The position numbers and the translations under genes were made by a program. The notes under the pieces were generated by a model. The model worked only from the letters and a program-made list of their open reading frames with translations. It ran no database searches and was not told the origin of the DNA. From NCBI RefSeq assembly GCF_019799925.1, contig NZ_JABGCG010000003.1, positions 186,001-250,000 of the forward strand: a stretch of 64,000 bases of DNA, written 5' to 3'. Positions 54,668 through 63,634 of the stretch are shown one piece after another. Position 1 is the first letter of the stretch, and every line of letters begins with the position of its first letter. This DNA is from Blastococcus sp. CPCC 205250. GTDB lineage: Bacteria; Actinomycetota; Actinomycetes; Mycobacteriales; Geodermatophilaceae.

Positions 54668-56208
54668 GGCGTGCCCACCCGGCTGAGGACCTCGCGCAGC
54701 ACCGCGCGGTCGTCGAACGCCGTCACCACTCCGGCGATCTCCTGCCCCGTCTCGTGTCCCTTGCCCGCCACGAGCACGGTGTCGCCGGGCCGGGCGTGGG
54801 CGACGGCCTCGGCGATGGCCGCCCGCCGGTCGCCGATCTCCAGCACGGCGGGGCGCAGGTCGGCGGGCACACCGGCGAGCATGGCCGCGCGGATGGCCGC
54901 GGGCTCCTCGGAGCGCGGGTTGTCGTCGGTGACCACGAGCAGGTCGCTGCCGGCGGCCGCCGCCGCGCCCATGGCCGGCCGCTTGCCCGGGTCGCGGTCC
55001 CCGCCGCAGCCGAGCACGGTGATGAGCCGCCCGGCGGTGGCGCCGCGCAGCGCGGCCAGGGCGGTGGCCACCGCGTCGGGGGTGTGCGCGTAGTCGACGA
55101 CGGCGACGAAGGGCTGCCCGGCGTCCACCGGCTCCATGCGCCCGGGCACCACCGTCTCCGCCACCCCGCGCAGCGCGGTCTCCACGGGCACCCCGACGGC
55201 GTCCAGCAGCGCCACCGCCATCACGGCGTTGGCCACGTTGAACCGCCCGGGCAGGCGGACACGGGCCGGCCAGGTGCGCCCGTCGGGGGCGCGCAAGGTG
55301 AACGCGGACCCGCCGTCGGGGGCGACCGTCACGTCCGACGCCGTCCAGTCCGCCGTCCGCTCCCCGGCGCTGGCCACGGTGACCGCCCGGCGGCCGCCGA
55401 GCATGCCGGTGAGCCGGCGGCCGTGCGCGTCGTCGACGTCGACGACCTCGACGGCGGCCCGGCCGTCGAACAGCTGCGCCTTGGCCGAGAAGTAGTCCTC
55501 GAGGTCGCGGTGGAAGTCCAGGTGGTCCTGGCTGAGGTTGGTGAAGCCGGCCGCGGCGAACGGCACGCCGCCCACCCGGCCCAGCACGAGTGCGTGGCTG
55601 GACACCTCCATGACGACGGCCTCCACCCCCGCCTCGGCCATGCCGGCCAGCAGCGCGTGCAGCACCGGCGCCTCGGGCGTGGTGCGGGCGCTGGGCAGCG
55701 CGGTGGGCTCCGCGCCGGGGAGCCGGGTGCGCATCTGCACCGTGCCGATCAGCCCGGTGCCGCGACCGGCGGCGACCAGGCCCGCCTCGACCAGGTACGC
55801 CGTCGTCGTCTTGCCGTTGGTGCCGGTGATGCCGATGACCTGCAACCGGCGGGCGGGCTCGCCGTAGACGCGGGCGGCGACGGCGCCGAGCGCGGCCCGG
55901 GGGTCGTCCACCACGAGGACCGGGAGCCTCGGGTCGGTCACGGAGGCGTACCCGGCCGGATCGGTGAGCACCGCGACGGCGCCGGCCGCCACCGCGTCGG
56001 CGAGGTAGGCGGCCCCGTGCGTGCGGGCGCCCGGCAGTGCGGCGTACAGGTCACCGGGGTGCACGTCGGTGGAGGCGAGGGTGACCCCGGTGACCGCGGT
56101 CGCCGGGTCGCCCTGCACGGGTGCGCCGACGAGGTCGGCCAGCGCGGCGAGGGACAGCGGCGCGGTCCCCGCGGGCCGGGGCGCCGCCCCGGGTGCGGTC
56201 GGGGTCAC
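54664..56208 (-). CDS. murE: UDP-MurNAc-dipeptide--meso-diaminopimelate ligase
   Basis: Adds the third residue of the stem peptide. 514 residues; ATP loop GTNGKTTT at 129-136, MEVSSHAL, DHLDFH, and DNPRSE near the C-terminus. DNPR is the known signature for meso-diaminopimelate rather than lysine, so the wall is probably DAP-type. GTG start at 56208 with GGAG at 6-7 nt; TAGATT eight nucleotides before the start could be an internal promoter -10. ftsI is 123 bp upstream. Confidence 0.97.
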   Translation of the reverse strand: MTPTAPGAAPRPAGTAPLSLAALADLVGAPVQGDPATAVTGVTLASTDVHPGDLYAALPGARTHGAAYLADAVAAGAVAVLTDPAGYASVTDPRLPVLVVDDPRAALGAVAARVYGEPARRLQVIGITGTNGKTTTAYLVEAGLVAAGRGTGLIGTVQMRTRLPGAEPTALPSARTTPEAPVLHALLAGMAEAGVEAVVMEVSSHALVLGRVGGVPFAAAGFTNLSQDHLDFHRDLEDYFSAKAQLFDGRAAVEVVDVDDAHGRRLTGMLGGRRAVTVASAGERTADWTASDVTVAPDGGSAFTLRAPDGRTWPARVRLPGRFNVANAVMAVALLDAVGVPVETALRGVAETVVPGRMEPVDAGQPFVAVVDYAHTPDAVATALAALRGATAGRLITVLGCGGDRDPGKRPAMGAAAAAGSDLLVVTDDNPRSEEPAAIRAAMLAGVPADLRPAVLEIGDRRAAIAEAVAHARPGDTVLVAGKGHETGQEIAGVVTAFDDRAVLREVLSRVGTP

Positions 56209-56331
56209 GGGGCTCCAATCTACCGGCGGGCCGACCGGCGCCGGCGCAGCACACGTCGGGACGGACGGGCGCTCGTACAGGGCCCAGCGCCGCGCGGGGC
56301 GTGGTGGCGGGGACGCGAGGTCCTGACCGCC

Positions 56332-58197
56332 TCACCCGGTGAGGACGAACTCGGGGCGGGCGGTGCCCGAGGGCACCACTCCCCCGGAGGTGAGCACGTA
56401 GCGCATCACGTCGGCGAAGACGGGCGCGGCCACCTGCCCGCCCTCGGCGGAGCTGGTGGGGCGCTCGAGGTCGACCGCGACGACGTACTGCGGGTCGTCG
56501 GCGGGGGCGAAACCGACGAAGGTGGTCACGTAGCCGCCGCCGGCGTAGCAGCCGCACTCGGGGTTGGCGCGCTGGGCCGTGCCGGTCTTGCCGGCGACCC
56601 GGAATCCGTCGACCTCGCCCCGCGGCGCGGTGCCGCCCGGCCCGACCACGGCCTCCAGCATGTGGGCCATGTCGGCGGCGGTGTCCTCGCTGACCACCCG
56701 GGTGGGCTGCGGGCGCTCGACCGGGACCACGGTGCCGTCGGGCGCGGTGACCGAGGAGACCAGCCGCGGCTCGACGCGGACGCCGCCGTTGGCGATCGCC
56801 TGGTAGACCGACGCCATCTGCAGGGTCGTGACCGAGACGCCCTGACCGATCGGCACGTTCGCCGCCCGGCTGGCCGTCCAGTCCTCGGCCGGCTCGAGGA
56901 TGCCGGCGCTCTCGCCGGGCAGCTCGATGCCGGTGGTGCTGCCGATGCCGAAGGCCCGCAGGTACTCCTCGAGCCGCTCGTCGCCCAGCTCGCGGGCCAG
57001 CATGATCGTGCCGACGTTGCTGGACTTGGCGAGGATGCCGGTGACCGTGAGGTCGATCGGCCCGTGCGGGCTGGCATCGCTGACCGTCGCGTCCCCGGCC
57101 GAGATGCTGCCGTCGACGGTGAGCACCTCGTCGGGGCTGGTGAGCCCCTCCTCGATGGCGCCGGCCAGCGTGACGGCCTTCATCACCGAGCCCGGCTCGA
57201 AGACCTGGGACACCACGGGGTTGCCGAGCAGGTCCGGGTCGGTGCTGCCGGCGGCGCCCGGGTCGTAGCCGGGGCAGCTGCCCATGGCGACGACCTCGCC
57301 GGTGTGCACGTCGAGGACGACCGCGGAGGCGCGGGTGGTGGCGCCGTCCCGGCAGGCCTCCCCCAGCCGCTGCTCCATGACGTACTGGACGTCGGCGTCG
57401 AGGGTGAGCTGGACGGAGCTGCCGTCGACCGCCGGCGTCGACTCGTCGATCCCCGACGGGATCGGGTTCCCGCCGCTGCCCACCTCCACCCGGCGCTCGC
57501 CGTCGGTGCCGGAGAGCTGCTCGTCGAAGCGCTGCTCGACCCCCGCCAGCCCGTCGCCGTCCCGGCCGACGAAGCCGACGACCTGGCCGCCCACGAAGCC
57601 CGCGGGGTAGAGCCGCATCGGCTCGTCCTCGAACAGGACGCCCGGCAGCTCGAGGTCCTCGATGGCGCTGACGGTCTCGGGGCTCACCTGGTGGGCCAGC
57701 TCGACGTAGCGCCCGTCGCGGGACAGCAGCTCCGTCAGGTCCGACACCGGCACGTCGAGCAGCGTCGTCAGCGCCAGCGCGGTCCGCTGCGGGTCGGCGA
57801 CCAGCTGCGGGTCGGCGACGACGAGCGAGGCGTCGACGGTGTAGGCGAGCAGGTTGCCGTCGCGGTCGAGGACCTGCCCGCGCAGCGCCGCGATGTCGAC
57901 GGTGCGCAGCCGGGCCTGCGACGCGGCCTCGGCGTAGTCCCCGCCGTCCACGCCCTGGAGCAGGACCAGCTTGCCGGTGACCAGCAGCAGGGCGGCCGCG
58001 AGCACGGCCAGGCCCACGCGCAGCCCCCGCGGGGGCAGGACCGGCAGGGTGTTGCGGCGGCGGCGACCCGGCGCGCGACGGGGCACGAAGGCGCCGGTCG
58101 AGCGGGACGCGTCGGGCTGGCCGGCCCGGGCGCCGCGAGCCGGGACGGCGCGGTCGCCGGCGCGCCGGCCGGGGACCGGACGGGAGGGAGAGGACAC
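56332..58197 (-). CDS. ftsI: Septal transpeptidase FtsI (PBP3)
   Basis: Class B penicillin-binding protein cross-linking septal wall with FtsW. 621 residues. A basic cytoplasmic tail (1-58), one membrane helix (about 60-80), and a dimerisation/pedestal domain with RGQVLDRDG at 106-114 come first. The transpeptidase domain has Ser337 and Lys340 in GSVMK, SSN at 392-394 and KTG at 537-539. The GTG at 58197 starts 2 bp after the ftsL stop. Confidence 0.96.
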   Translation of the reverse strand: MSSPSRPVPGRRAGDRAVPARGARAGQPDASRSTGAFVPRRAPGRRRRNTLPVLPPRGLRVGLAVLAAALLLVTGKLVLLQGVDGGDYAEAASQARLRTVDIAALRGQVLDRDGNLLAYTVDASLVVADPQLVADPQRTALALTTLLDVPVSDLTELLSRDGRYVELAHQVSPETVSAIEDLELPGVLFEDEPMRLYPAGFVGGQVVGFVGRDGDGLAGVEQRFDEQLSGTDGERRVEVGSGGNPIPSGIDESTPAVDGSSVQLTLDADVQYVMEQRLGEACRDGATTRASAVVLDVHTGEVVAMGSCPGYDPGAAGSTDPDLLGNPVVSQVFEPGSVMKAVTLAGAIEEGLTSPDEVLTVDGSISAGDATVSDASPHGPIDLTVTGILAKSSNVGTIMLARELGDERLEEYLRAFGIGSTTGIELPGESAGILEPAEDWTASRAANVPIGQGVSVTTLQMASVYQAIANGGVRVEPRLVSSVTAPDGTVVPVERPQPTRVVSEDTAADMAHMLEAVVGPGGTAPRGEVDGFRVAGKTGTAQRANPECGCYAGGGYVTTFVGFAPADDPQYVVAVDLERPTSSAEGGQVAAPVFADVMRYVLTSGGVVPSGTARPEFVLTG

Positions 58198-58199
58198 GC

Positions 58200-59045
58200 T
58201 CAGCCCCCGGTGCCCGGGGCGGGGGCCGGAGCGGGGGCCGGAGCCGGGGCGGGTGCGGGTGCGGGCGGCGGCGCCTCGGCGGGCGCGGGCACACCGCGCA
58301 GCACCGCGGAGCCGTCGGCCCCCAGGACGAGGTAGCCGGCGGTGCCCGCGGGGACCAGGCCCGCGGCTGCGGCGGCTGCCGCCAGCGCGGCCGGCGTGCT
58401 CGCGCCGACGACCTGCTCCTCCAGCTGCTCCAGCCGCTGGGCGCGGGCCAGGTTCTCGGCGCGCTGCTCGGTGGCGTTCAGCGAGCTGACCGCTATCGCG
58501 GTGTTGAGGAACAGCAGCGCCAGCGTGGTGCCGAGCAGCAGCCCCACGACGAGGAGCACGAACGGTGCCCGCCGGCGGGCACCTGCCGGGACCGCGGCCG
58601 ACCGGCGCCGCGGTTCGGCGGGAACCGGCGCGGAGGGGAGGTCGCGGGGCACCGCGCGGGACGTGCGGCTGCGCAGGGCGCCGGCCCGCACGGGCGCGCT
58701 GTGCGCCCGCCCGCGCACCGGCGCGGCCGTCACCGGCCGCTCGCCGGTCCCCGCCTCGGCGGGACGGGGCGGGGCGGTCGCCGCGCGGGGGGCCGCGGCG
58801 GCTCGGGGAGCCGAGGCGGCCTGGGGCGGGGCGGCGCGGGAGGCGGCCGTGCCAGGTGTGGCCGTGCGGGGTGTGGCCGTGCGGGGCGTGGCCGTGCGGG
58901 GCGTGGCGGCGCGGGGCGTGGCGGCGCGGGGCGTGGCGGCGCGGGAGGCGCCCGTACGCGGGGCGGCGGTGCGGGGGGCCGGGCGCGGGCCGGCGCCGCG
59001 GGCACCGTCGTCGTCGGGCCGGGGCGCCCGGGCGGTCGCGCTCAT
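58200..59045 (-). CDS. ftsL: FtsL-like divisome protein with long repeat-rich N-terminus
   Basis: 281 residues. No strong sequence family is visible, as is usual for FtsL, but position and layout fit: between rsmH and ftsI, one membrane helix (about 161-186) followed by a short coiled coil (186-212) and a small periplasmic tail ending in (PA)n. The first 160 cytoplasmic residues are Ala/Pro/Arg/Thr low complexity with five-residue ATPR-type repeats at 36-65; typical FtsL proteins are near 100-150 residues. The ATG at 59045 overlaps rsmH by 4 bp. Confidence 0.82.
   Translation of the reverse strand: MSATARAPRPDDDGARGAGPRPAPRTAAPRTGASRAATPRAATPRAATPRTATPRTATPRTATPGTAASRAAPPQAASAPRAAAAPRAATAPPRPAEAGTGERPVTAAPVRGRAHSAPVRAGALRSRTSRAVPRDLPSAPVPAEPRRRSAAVPAGARRRAPFVLLVVGLLLGTTLALLFLNTAIAVSSLNATEQRAENLARAQRLEQLEEQVVGASTPAALAAAAAAAGLVPAGTAGYLVLGADGSAVLRGVPAPAEAPPPAPAPAPAPAPAPAPAPGTGG
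58851..58940 (-). repeat. In-frame 15-bp repeats in ftsL
   Basis: About six imperfect 15-bp units coding [10 protein letters not shown] pentapeptides, residues 36-65 of the FtsL-like protein. Confidence 0.8.
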
Positions 59046-60004
59046 GCTGCCCTCCGGATGCGCTCCGCGGCGCGGACGCGGGCCGAGGCCGACCGCGGGT
59101 TGGCGGCCACCTCGGCCTCCGAGGGCGCCTCGCCGCCGCGGGTCACCAGCCGCAGGACCGGGCTCAGCTCGGGCACCGGCACGGGCAGCTCCGGCGGCGT
59201 CCGGTCGGTGGCACCGGCGGCCAGGGTCTGCTTGACGATGCGGTCCTCGAGGGAGTGGAAGGTGATGACGACGACGCGGCCGCCGACGGCGAGCGCGTCC
59301 AGCGCGGCCGGCAGCGCGCGCTCGAGCACCCCCAGCTCGTCGTTGACCTCGATCCGCAGCGCCTGGAAGGTCCGCTTGGCCGGGTGCCCGCCGGTCCGCC
59401 GGGTCGCCGCGGGGATCGAGGAGCGCACCAGCTCGGCCAGCCGGCCGGTGCGGGTGAAGGGCTCGCGGCGGCGCTCCCGCTCGATGGCCCCGGCGATCCG
59501 CGCGGCGAAGCGCTCCTCGCCGTAGACGCGCAGCACGCGGGTGAGCTCGCCGGCGCTGTAGGTGTTCACGACGTCGGCGGCGGTGCGCCCGGTCGTGGGG
59601 TCCATGCGCATGTCGAGGGGGGCGTCGGCGGAGTAGCTGAAGCCGCGGTCGGGCCGGTCGAGCTGGAGCGAGGAGACGCCGAGGTCGAACAGGACGCCCT
59701 GCACCTCGTCGATGCCGAGGGAGTCCAGCACCTGCGGCAGCTCGTCGAAGACCGCCGGCACGAGGGTGGCGCGGTCGGCGTGGCCGGCGGCGGCGATCCG
59801 GCGGGCGGCCTCCGCGCGTGCATCGGGGTCGCGGTCGAGGCCGACCAGGCGGAGCCCGGGGTGGGCGTCGAGCATCGCGAGGGAGTGGCCGGCCAGCCCG
59901 AGGGTGGCGTCGACGAGCACGGCGCCGGGGGCGGAGCAGGCGGGGGCGAGGAGCTCGGTGACGCGCTCGAGGAGCACGGGCACGTGCACCGCGCTGCTGC
60001 TCAT
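59042..60004 (-). CDS. rsmH: 16S rRNA (cytosine-N4) methyltransferase
   Basis: Methylates N4 of C1402 in 16S rRNA. 320 residues from the ATG at 60004, chosen because GAGGAG lies 9 nt upstream; an in-frame ATG at 60046 would add 14 residues but lacks such a site. The N-terminal [12 protein letters not shown]-binding [11 protein letters not shown] (usual GxGGHS, here with Leu-Ala), [25 protein letters not shown], and the C-terminal [12 protein letters not shown] define the family. Confidence 0.95.
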   Translation of the reverse strand: MSSSAVHVPVLLERVTELLAPACSAPGAVLVDATLGLAGHSLAMLDAHPGLRLVGLDRDPDARAEAARRIAAAGHADRATLVPAVFDELPQVLDSLGIDEVQGVLFDLGVSSLQLDRPDRGFSYSADAPLDMRMDPTTGRTAADVVNTYSAGELTRVLRVYGEERFAARIAGAIERERRREPFTRTGRLAELVRSSIPAATRRTGGHPAKRTFQALRIEVNDELGVLERALPAALDALAVGGRVVVITFHSLEDRIVKQTLAAGATDRTPPELPVPVPELSPVLRLVTRGGEAPSEAEVAANPRSASARVRAAERIRRAA

Positions 60005-60380
60005 CGTCGACTGCTCCTCGAACGGGTCGTGGGGGGGCTCGTCCATGGTGGCGTGGAGCACGGCGTCGGCCCGCGCAGCGGCCGGGCGGGTCGCGTTTTC
60101 TCTGCTGCCGGATCTCTGCTGCGGGGAGGTGCGGGATGCGGCTCCGGGCGCCCCGCGGAGCGTTCGCCTGGCGCCGGGGAAGTGCGTCAGGAGGGGCTCC
60201 GCGGGGGCGCCGGAGTCCGCCGGGCCCGGCCGGGCGGCCGGGTGGCGACGTGCCGAGGGAGGTCGGCGGCTCCGCGGGGTGGACCGAGTCGCGGGGAAGG
60301 CGACTCGGGCCCGGCCGGTCGAGCCGCGGGGAAGTCGGCTCGGTCGGGGGGTGCGGAGGGGTGTCGCTGGGCGGTGCGGC
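60005..60380. other. mraZ-rsmH intergenic region
   Basis: 376 bp, long for this cluster and without a convincing gene. It holds two related hairpins near mraZ (60284-60308 and 60320-60342), three ggggaag loop motifs, and a direct repeat of tctctgctg (60099-60107 and 60113-60121) that may mark an rsmH promoter. Confidence 0.6.
60284..60342 (-). repeat. Twin hairpins with a shared loop after mraZ
   Basis: Hairpin 1: ccgagtcgc (60284-60292)/gcgactcgg (60300-60308). Hairpin 2: cgagccg (60320-60326)/cggctcg (60336-60342). Both loops contain ggggaag (cttcccc on the transcript). The stems differ by a compensatory T-A to C-G change. Confidence 0.75.
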
Positions 60381-60815
60381 TCAGGACAGGGTCGGCATCC
60401 CCTCGCTCTCCATCGCGGCGTAGGCGGCTTCCTGCTCGGCGACGTAGGCGTCCCACGTGCCGGAGTCCCAGATCTCGAACCGGGTGTCGACACCGACCAC
60501 GACGACGTCGCGGTCCAGGCCCGCGTACTCACGCAGGCCGGCGGGGATGGTGATGCGGCCGGTCTTGTCCGGCTCGACCTCGACCATCGACCCGAAGCTC
60601 ATGCGGGCCCGCATGCGGGCCTCGGCGGTGTCGGACGGCGCCATGGCGGCGGCGGTGCGGCTGAGCTCGGCGACCCGGGACATGGTCAGGCCGTAGACGC
60701 AGCGCTCCTGGCCCTTCTTGATCACCATGCCGTCCCCCACGAGCTCGCGGAAGCGGACGGGGAGCGCGAGCCGGCCCTTCTCGTCGAGGCGCAACGGGTA
60801 GCTGCCGACGAACAC
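60381..60815 (-). CDS. mraZ: Transcriptional regulator MraZ
   Basis: 144 residues with two SpoVT/AbrB-like swapped-hairpin domains: [22 protein letters not shown] (start) and [23 protein letters not shown] (middle). MraZ forms rings and, in E. coli, represses its own dcw promoter. The GTG at 60815 has GGGGGAGGTG at about 7 nt. It is first in the dcw cluster. The upstream region has three AGTGG repeats at 10-bp steps, a candidate self-binding site. Confidence 0.96.
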   Translation of the reverse strand: MFVGSYPLRLDEKGRLALPVRFRELVGDGMVIKKGQERCVYGLTMSRVAELSRTAAAMAPSDTAEARMRARMSFGSMVEVEPDKTGRITIPAGLREYAGLDRDVVVVGVDTRFEIWDSGTWDAYVAEQEAAYAAMESEGMPTLS

Positions 60816-60891
60816 CGGATCACCTCCCCCATGGGTCCTCCCTGACGTCCGCGGGGACCCCGGGACGGGCCCTGCCTCCCCACCGGGCCAC

Positions 60892-60924
60892 ACAGTAACC
60901 CACTGGGCCCCACTGGACACCACT
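60892..60924 (-). promoter_or_regulatory. mraZ promoter with MraZ-box-like repeats
   Basis: On the minus strand AGTGG occurs at 60924, 60914 and 60904 (as CCACT on plus at 60900, 60910, 60920), exactly 10 bp apart, just upstream of TACTGT (60897-60892), a TANNNT -10. E. coli MraZ binds TGGG-type repeats with 10-bp period; occupancy here would cover the -35 area. Confidence 0.65.
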
Positions 60925-61092
60925 CGACACCATGTCGTGACGCCTCTCCCCCACGGGCTCCCGCGCAGGTCACCGGCCCGCCCGCCACCGCGCCCGCCCG
61001 GCCGCCGCGGAGCGCCGCACGGGCGCCGGACACCCCCTGGCGCACCCCCGGGACGGGCCCGGAGCGGCCCGGTGGAGGCCGGGAGGCGGTCC

Positions 61093-61243
61093 GTGGGGGC
61101 GCGGTGGAGCCTGGAGGGGACGCCGGTGGGGCCAGGTGGGGCGGTTCGTGGGGCCGGGTGGGGAGCACGGTGGGACGGCGTGGGGAACGCGCGCGGGGAC
61201 GGGGTGGGGAGCAGCGCGGGGACCGGGGTGGGACGCGGTGGGG
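61093..61243 (+). repeat. Phased GTGGG array
   Basis: GTGGG begins at 61093, 61126, 61136, 61148, 61158, 61170, 61180, 61204, 61228 and 61238: steps of 33, 10, 12, 10, 12, 10, 24, 24 and 10. A 24-bp direct repeat starting gcgcggggac (61191, 61215) is part of it. The GTGGG orientation points toward moxR. Confidence 0.7.
61195..61221 (+). other. G-quadruplex motif
   Basis: Four runs of GGGG at 61195, 61201, 61206 and 61218 with loops of 2, 1 and 8 nt; further G runs follow to 61243. This meets the four-tetrad G4 pattern on the plus strand. Confidence 0.6.
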
Positions 61244-61319
61244 CGTCCGGAGTGCGACCGGGCAGCGGGTCCGCCGCACTCCGGGCGTCCGGGGACGGCC
61301 GCGTGTGGCATGCGGCACG

Positions 61320-61325
61320 TACCGT
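61320..61325 (+). promoter_or_regulatory. -10 box TACCGT for moxR
   Basis: TACCGT-N6-GTG, no ribosome-binding site; predicts a leaderless moxR transcript. Confidence 0.5.
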
Positions 61326-61331
61326 GAGCCG

Positions 61332-62300
61332 GTGACCGACGTGTACCGGCCCGTCCCCACGGTCGACGTCGCCGCCGCCGGCGCCCAGATCACGGCGGCC
61401 ATGGAGCGCGTCGTCCGCGGCAAGCCCGCCGTCGTCCGCCTGGCCCTGGTCGTGCTGCTGGCCGAGGGGCACCTGCTCGTGGAGGACGTCCCCGGGGTGG
61501 GCAAGACGACCCTGGCCAAGGCCCTGGCGGGGTCCATCGACGCCAGCGTGCGCCGCATCCAGTTCACGCCGGACCTGCTGCCCAGCGACGTCACGGGCGT
61601 GGCCGTCTACGACCAGGAGTCGCGGGAGTTCGAGTTCAAGCCGGGGGCGGTGTTCGCCAACGTCGTCGTCGCCGACGAGATCAACCGGGCATCGCCCAAG
61701 ACGCAGTCCGCGCTGCTGGAGTGCATGGAGGAGCGCCAGGTCACCGTCGACGGCGTCAGCTACGAGCTGGCGCGGCCGTTCATCGTCGTCGCCACCCAGA
61801 ACCCGGTGGAGATGGAGGGCACCTACCCCCTCCCCGAGGCCCAGCGCGACCGGTTCACCGCGCGGGTCTCCATGGGCTATCCCGACCGCGAGGCGGAGCT
61901 GGCCATGCTCGACGACCAGACCGGCGTCGACCCGCTGAGCACGCTGCGCCCGGTCGCCGACGCCGCCGCGATCCGCGACCTGGTGGACACGGTGGGCCGG
62001 CTGCACGTCGCCGACGCGGTGCGCCGCTACGTGGTGGCCCTGGTCGAGGGCACCCGCCGCTCCCCGGAGCTGCGGCTGGGGGCCTCGCCGCGCGCCGGCC
62101 TGCAGCTGCTGCGCACCGCCCGGGCCGCCGCGGCGCTGGCCGGGCGGGACCACGTGCTGCCCGACGACGTCCAGGAGATGGCCGGGCCGGTGCTGGCCCA
62201 CCGGCTGCTGCTGTCCCCCGACGCCGCGGCCGCCCGGCGCACCGGCGAGCAGGTGGTCGCCGGACTGCTGCGCGCCACCCCCGTCCCACGCGGGCGCTGA
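61332..62300 (+). CDS. MoxR family AAA+ ATPase
   Basis: 322 residues. Walker A VPGVGKTTLAK (53-63), Walker B VVVADEINRASPKTQSALLE, sensor 1 ATQNPVEMEGTYPLPEAQRDRF, and the arginine-rich lid are complete. MoxR ATPases act as chaperones for metal-centre or VWA proteins and almost always sit beside DUF58 genes, as here. The GTG at 61332 is favoured by the leaderless promoter layout. It is first of a moxR-DUF58-transglutaminase operon divergent from the dcw cluster. Confidence 0.93.
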   Translation: MTDVYRPVPTVDVAAAGAQITAAMERVVRGKPAVVRLALVVLLAEGHLLVEDVPGVGKTTLAKALAGSIDASVRRIQFTPDLLPSDVTGVAVYDQESREFEFKPGAVFANVVVADEINRASPKTQSALLECMEERQVTVDGVSYELARPFIVVATQNPVEMEGTYPLPEAQRDRFTARVSMGYPDREAELAMLDDQTGVDPLSTLRPVADAAAIRDLVDTVGRLHVADAVRRYVVALVEGTRRSPELRLGASPRAGLQLLRTARAAAALAGRDHVLPDDVQEMAGPVLAHRLLLSPDAAAARRTGEQVVAGLLRATPVPRGR

Positions 62301-62302
62301 GC

Positions 62303-63634
62303 GTGGCGCGCGGGGCCGCCGGCGGACTGCTGTCCTCCCTGACCGTCCGCGGTCGCTGCATGGTGGCCGTGGGGCTGACGCTGCTGGGCCTCGGCGCCCT
62401 GCTCGGCGAGCTGCCGCTGGTGCAGATCGCGGTGTTCGTGCTGGCGCTGCCGCTGCTGTCCGCGGTGGGCGTGGCGCGCCGGCGGTTCCGGCTGTCCACC
62501 CGCCGCACCGTGACCCCGCCGCGACTGCCCCGCGGCGGCACGGCCGACGTCCTGCTCGAGGTGACCAACGCCGACCGGCGCGCCGGCGGGCTGTGGCTGC
62601 TCACCGAGCCGCTGCCGGTCGAGCTCGGCGCCGCGCCGAGCTACGTGGTCGAGCGGCTGCCGGCCGGCGCGACCGCCCCGCTGCACTACTCGGTGTCGGG
62701 GTCCCGGCGCGGGCGCCACCCGCTGGGCCCGCTGCGGCTGCGGCTGGTGGACCCCTTCGGCCTGGTCGTGCGGTCGGTCGCGGGCACCGACACCGCCTCG
62801 CTGCTCGTCGTGCCGCGGGTGCGGCCGCTCGCCCCCGGCGGGCTGACCGGCGGGTCGGGGAGCAACGGCGAGGGCGCCCGGCGCTCCATCGCCGTCCACG
62901 GCGAGGACGACGTCAGCACGCGCGCCTACCGGCACGGCGACGACCTGCGGAAGGTGCACTGGCGGGCGACGGCCCGCACCGGCGAGCTCGTCGTCCGGCT
63001 GGAGGAACGCCCGTGGCGCTCCTCGGCCACCCTGCTGCTGGACACCCGCACCCGCGCACACCTGATCGCTCCCCCCGGCACCCCGGCAGCGGCCGACGGC
63101 GCGCCGGTGGACAGCCTGGAGTGGGTGGTGGAGGCCGCGGCCAGCATCGGCAGCGCGCTGGCCGCCCGGGGCGCCGCGCTGCGGGTGCTCACCGACGCCG
63201 GCGAGCTCGCCCCCGCCGACGCCCGCCGCGGCCTCGGCGCCGGGGAGCTCCTCGACCGCCTTGCCGTGCTGCAGCCCTCGCGGTGCACCGACCTCGCCCG
63301 GCCGGCCGAGCTGGTGGGCCGGGTGGGTGGGGACGGCCCCGTTGTCGCCCTGCTCGGTGCCGTCAGCGCCGAGGACGTCGCCCGCCTGGCCCGTGCCCGC
63401 TCCGGGCCCGGCGCGGACCTCGCCGTGCTCGTGGACGTCGGTGGGTACGCCGCTCCCGCCGTCGCCCGGTCCCGCCGCTCCCCCACCGAGACCGCCCGCT
63501 CGGCACTGGTCCGGCAGCAGGACGAGGCCGTCGCGCTCCTCCGGGACGCCGGCTGGCGGGTCGCGGTCGCCCGCGCCGGTCAGCCGGTCGAGGACGTGTG
63601 GGCCGCGCTCACGCGGTCCGGGGTGGCGGCGTGA
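62303..63634 (+). CDS. DUF58 domain-containing membrane protein
   Basis: 443 residues. Two membrane helices (about 20-55) precede a beta-rich extracellular-like segment, then the DUF58 motif HGEDDVSTRAYRHGDDLRKVHWRATARTGELVVR near 200-230. A VWA-like C-terminal half follows (TLLLDTR, then an alternating alpha/beta pattern). The function is unknown; the moxR-DUF58-transglutaminase set is conserved in actinobacteria. The GTG at 62303 follows the moxR stop by 2 bp, and the end overlaps the next gene by 4 bp. Confidence 0.9.
   Translation: MARGAAGGLLSSLTVRGRCMVAVGLTLLGLGALLGELPLVQIAVFVLALPLLSAVGVARRRFRLSTRRTVTPPRLPRGGTADVLLEVTNADRRAGGLWLLTEPLPVELGAAPSYVVERLPAGATAPLHYSVSGSRRGRHPLGPLRLRLVDPFGLVVRSVAGTDTASLLVVPRVRPLAPGGLTGGSGSNGEGARRSIAVHGEDDVSTRAYRHGDDLRKVHWRATARTGELVVRLEERPWRSSATLLLDTRTRAHLIAPPGTPAAADGAPVDSLEWVVEAAASIGSALAARGAALRVLTDAGELAPADARRGLGAGELLDRLAVLQPSRCTDLARPAELVGRVGGDGPVVALLGAVSAEDVARLARARSGPGADLAVLVDVGGYAAPAVARSRRSPTETARSALVRQQDEAVALLRDAGWRVAVARAGQPVEDVWAALTRSGVAA

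Larger units (their letters stand above)
60816..61331. other. mraZ/moxR divergent regulatory region
   Basis: 516 bp between divergent operons. From left to right: the mraZ leader, a -10 box (60892-60897), an MraZ-box-like triplet (60900-60924), a GC-rich stretch without clear signals (60940-61090), a phased GTGGG array (61093-61243) with a G-quadruplex motif, and the moxR promoter (61320-61325). Confidence 0.65.

Noticed and set aside
60187..60456. 89-codon open frame between rsmH and mraZ
   Set aside because: It overlaps mraZ in another frame, is Arg/Pro-rich, and has no ribosome-binding site.
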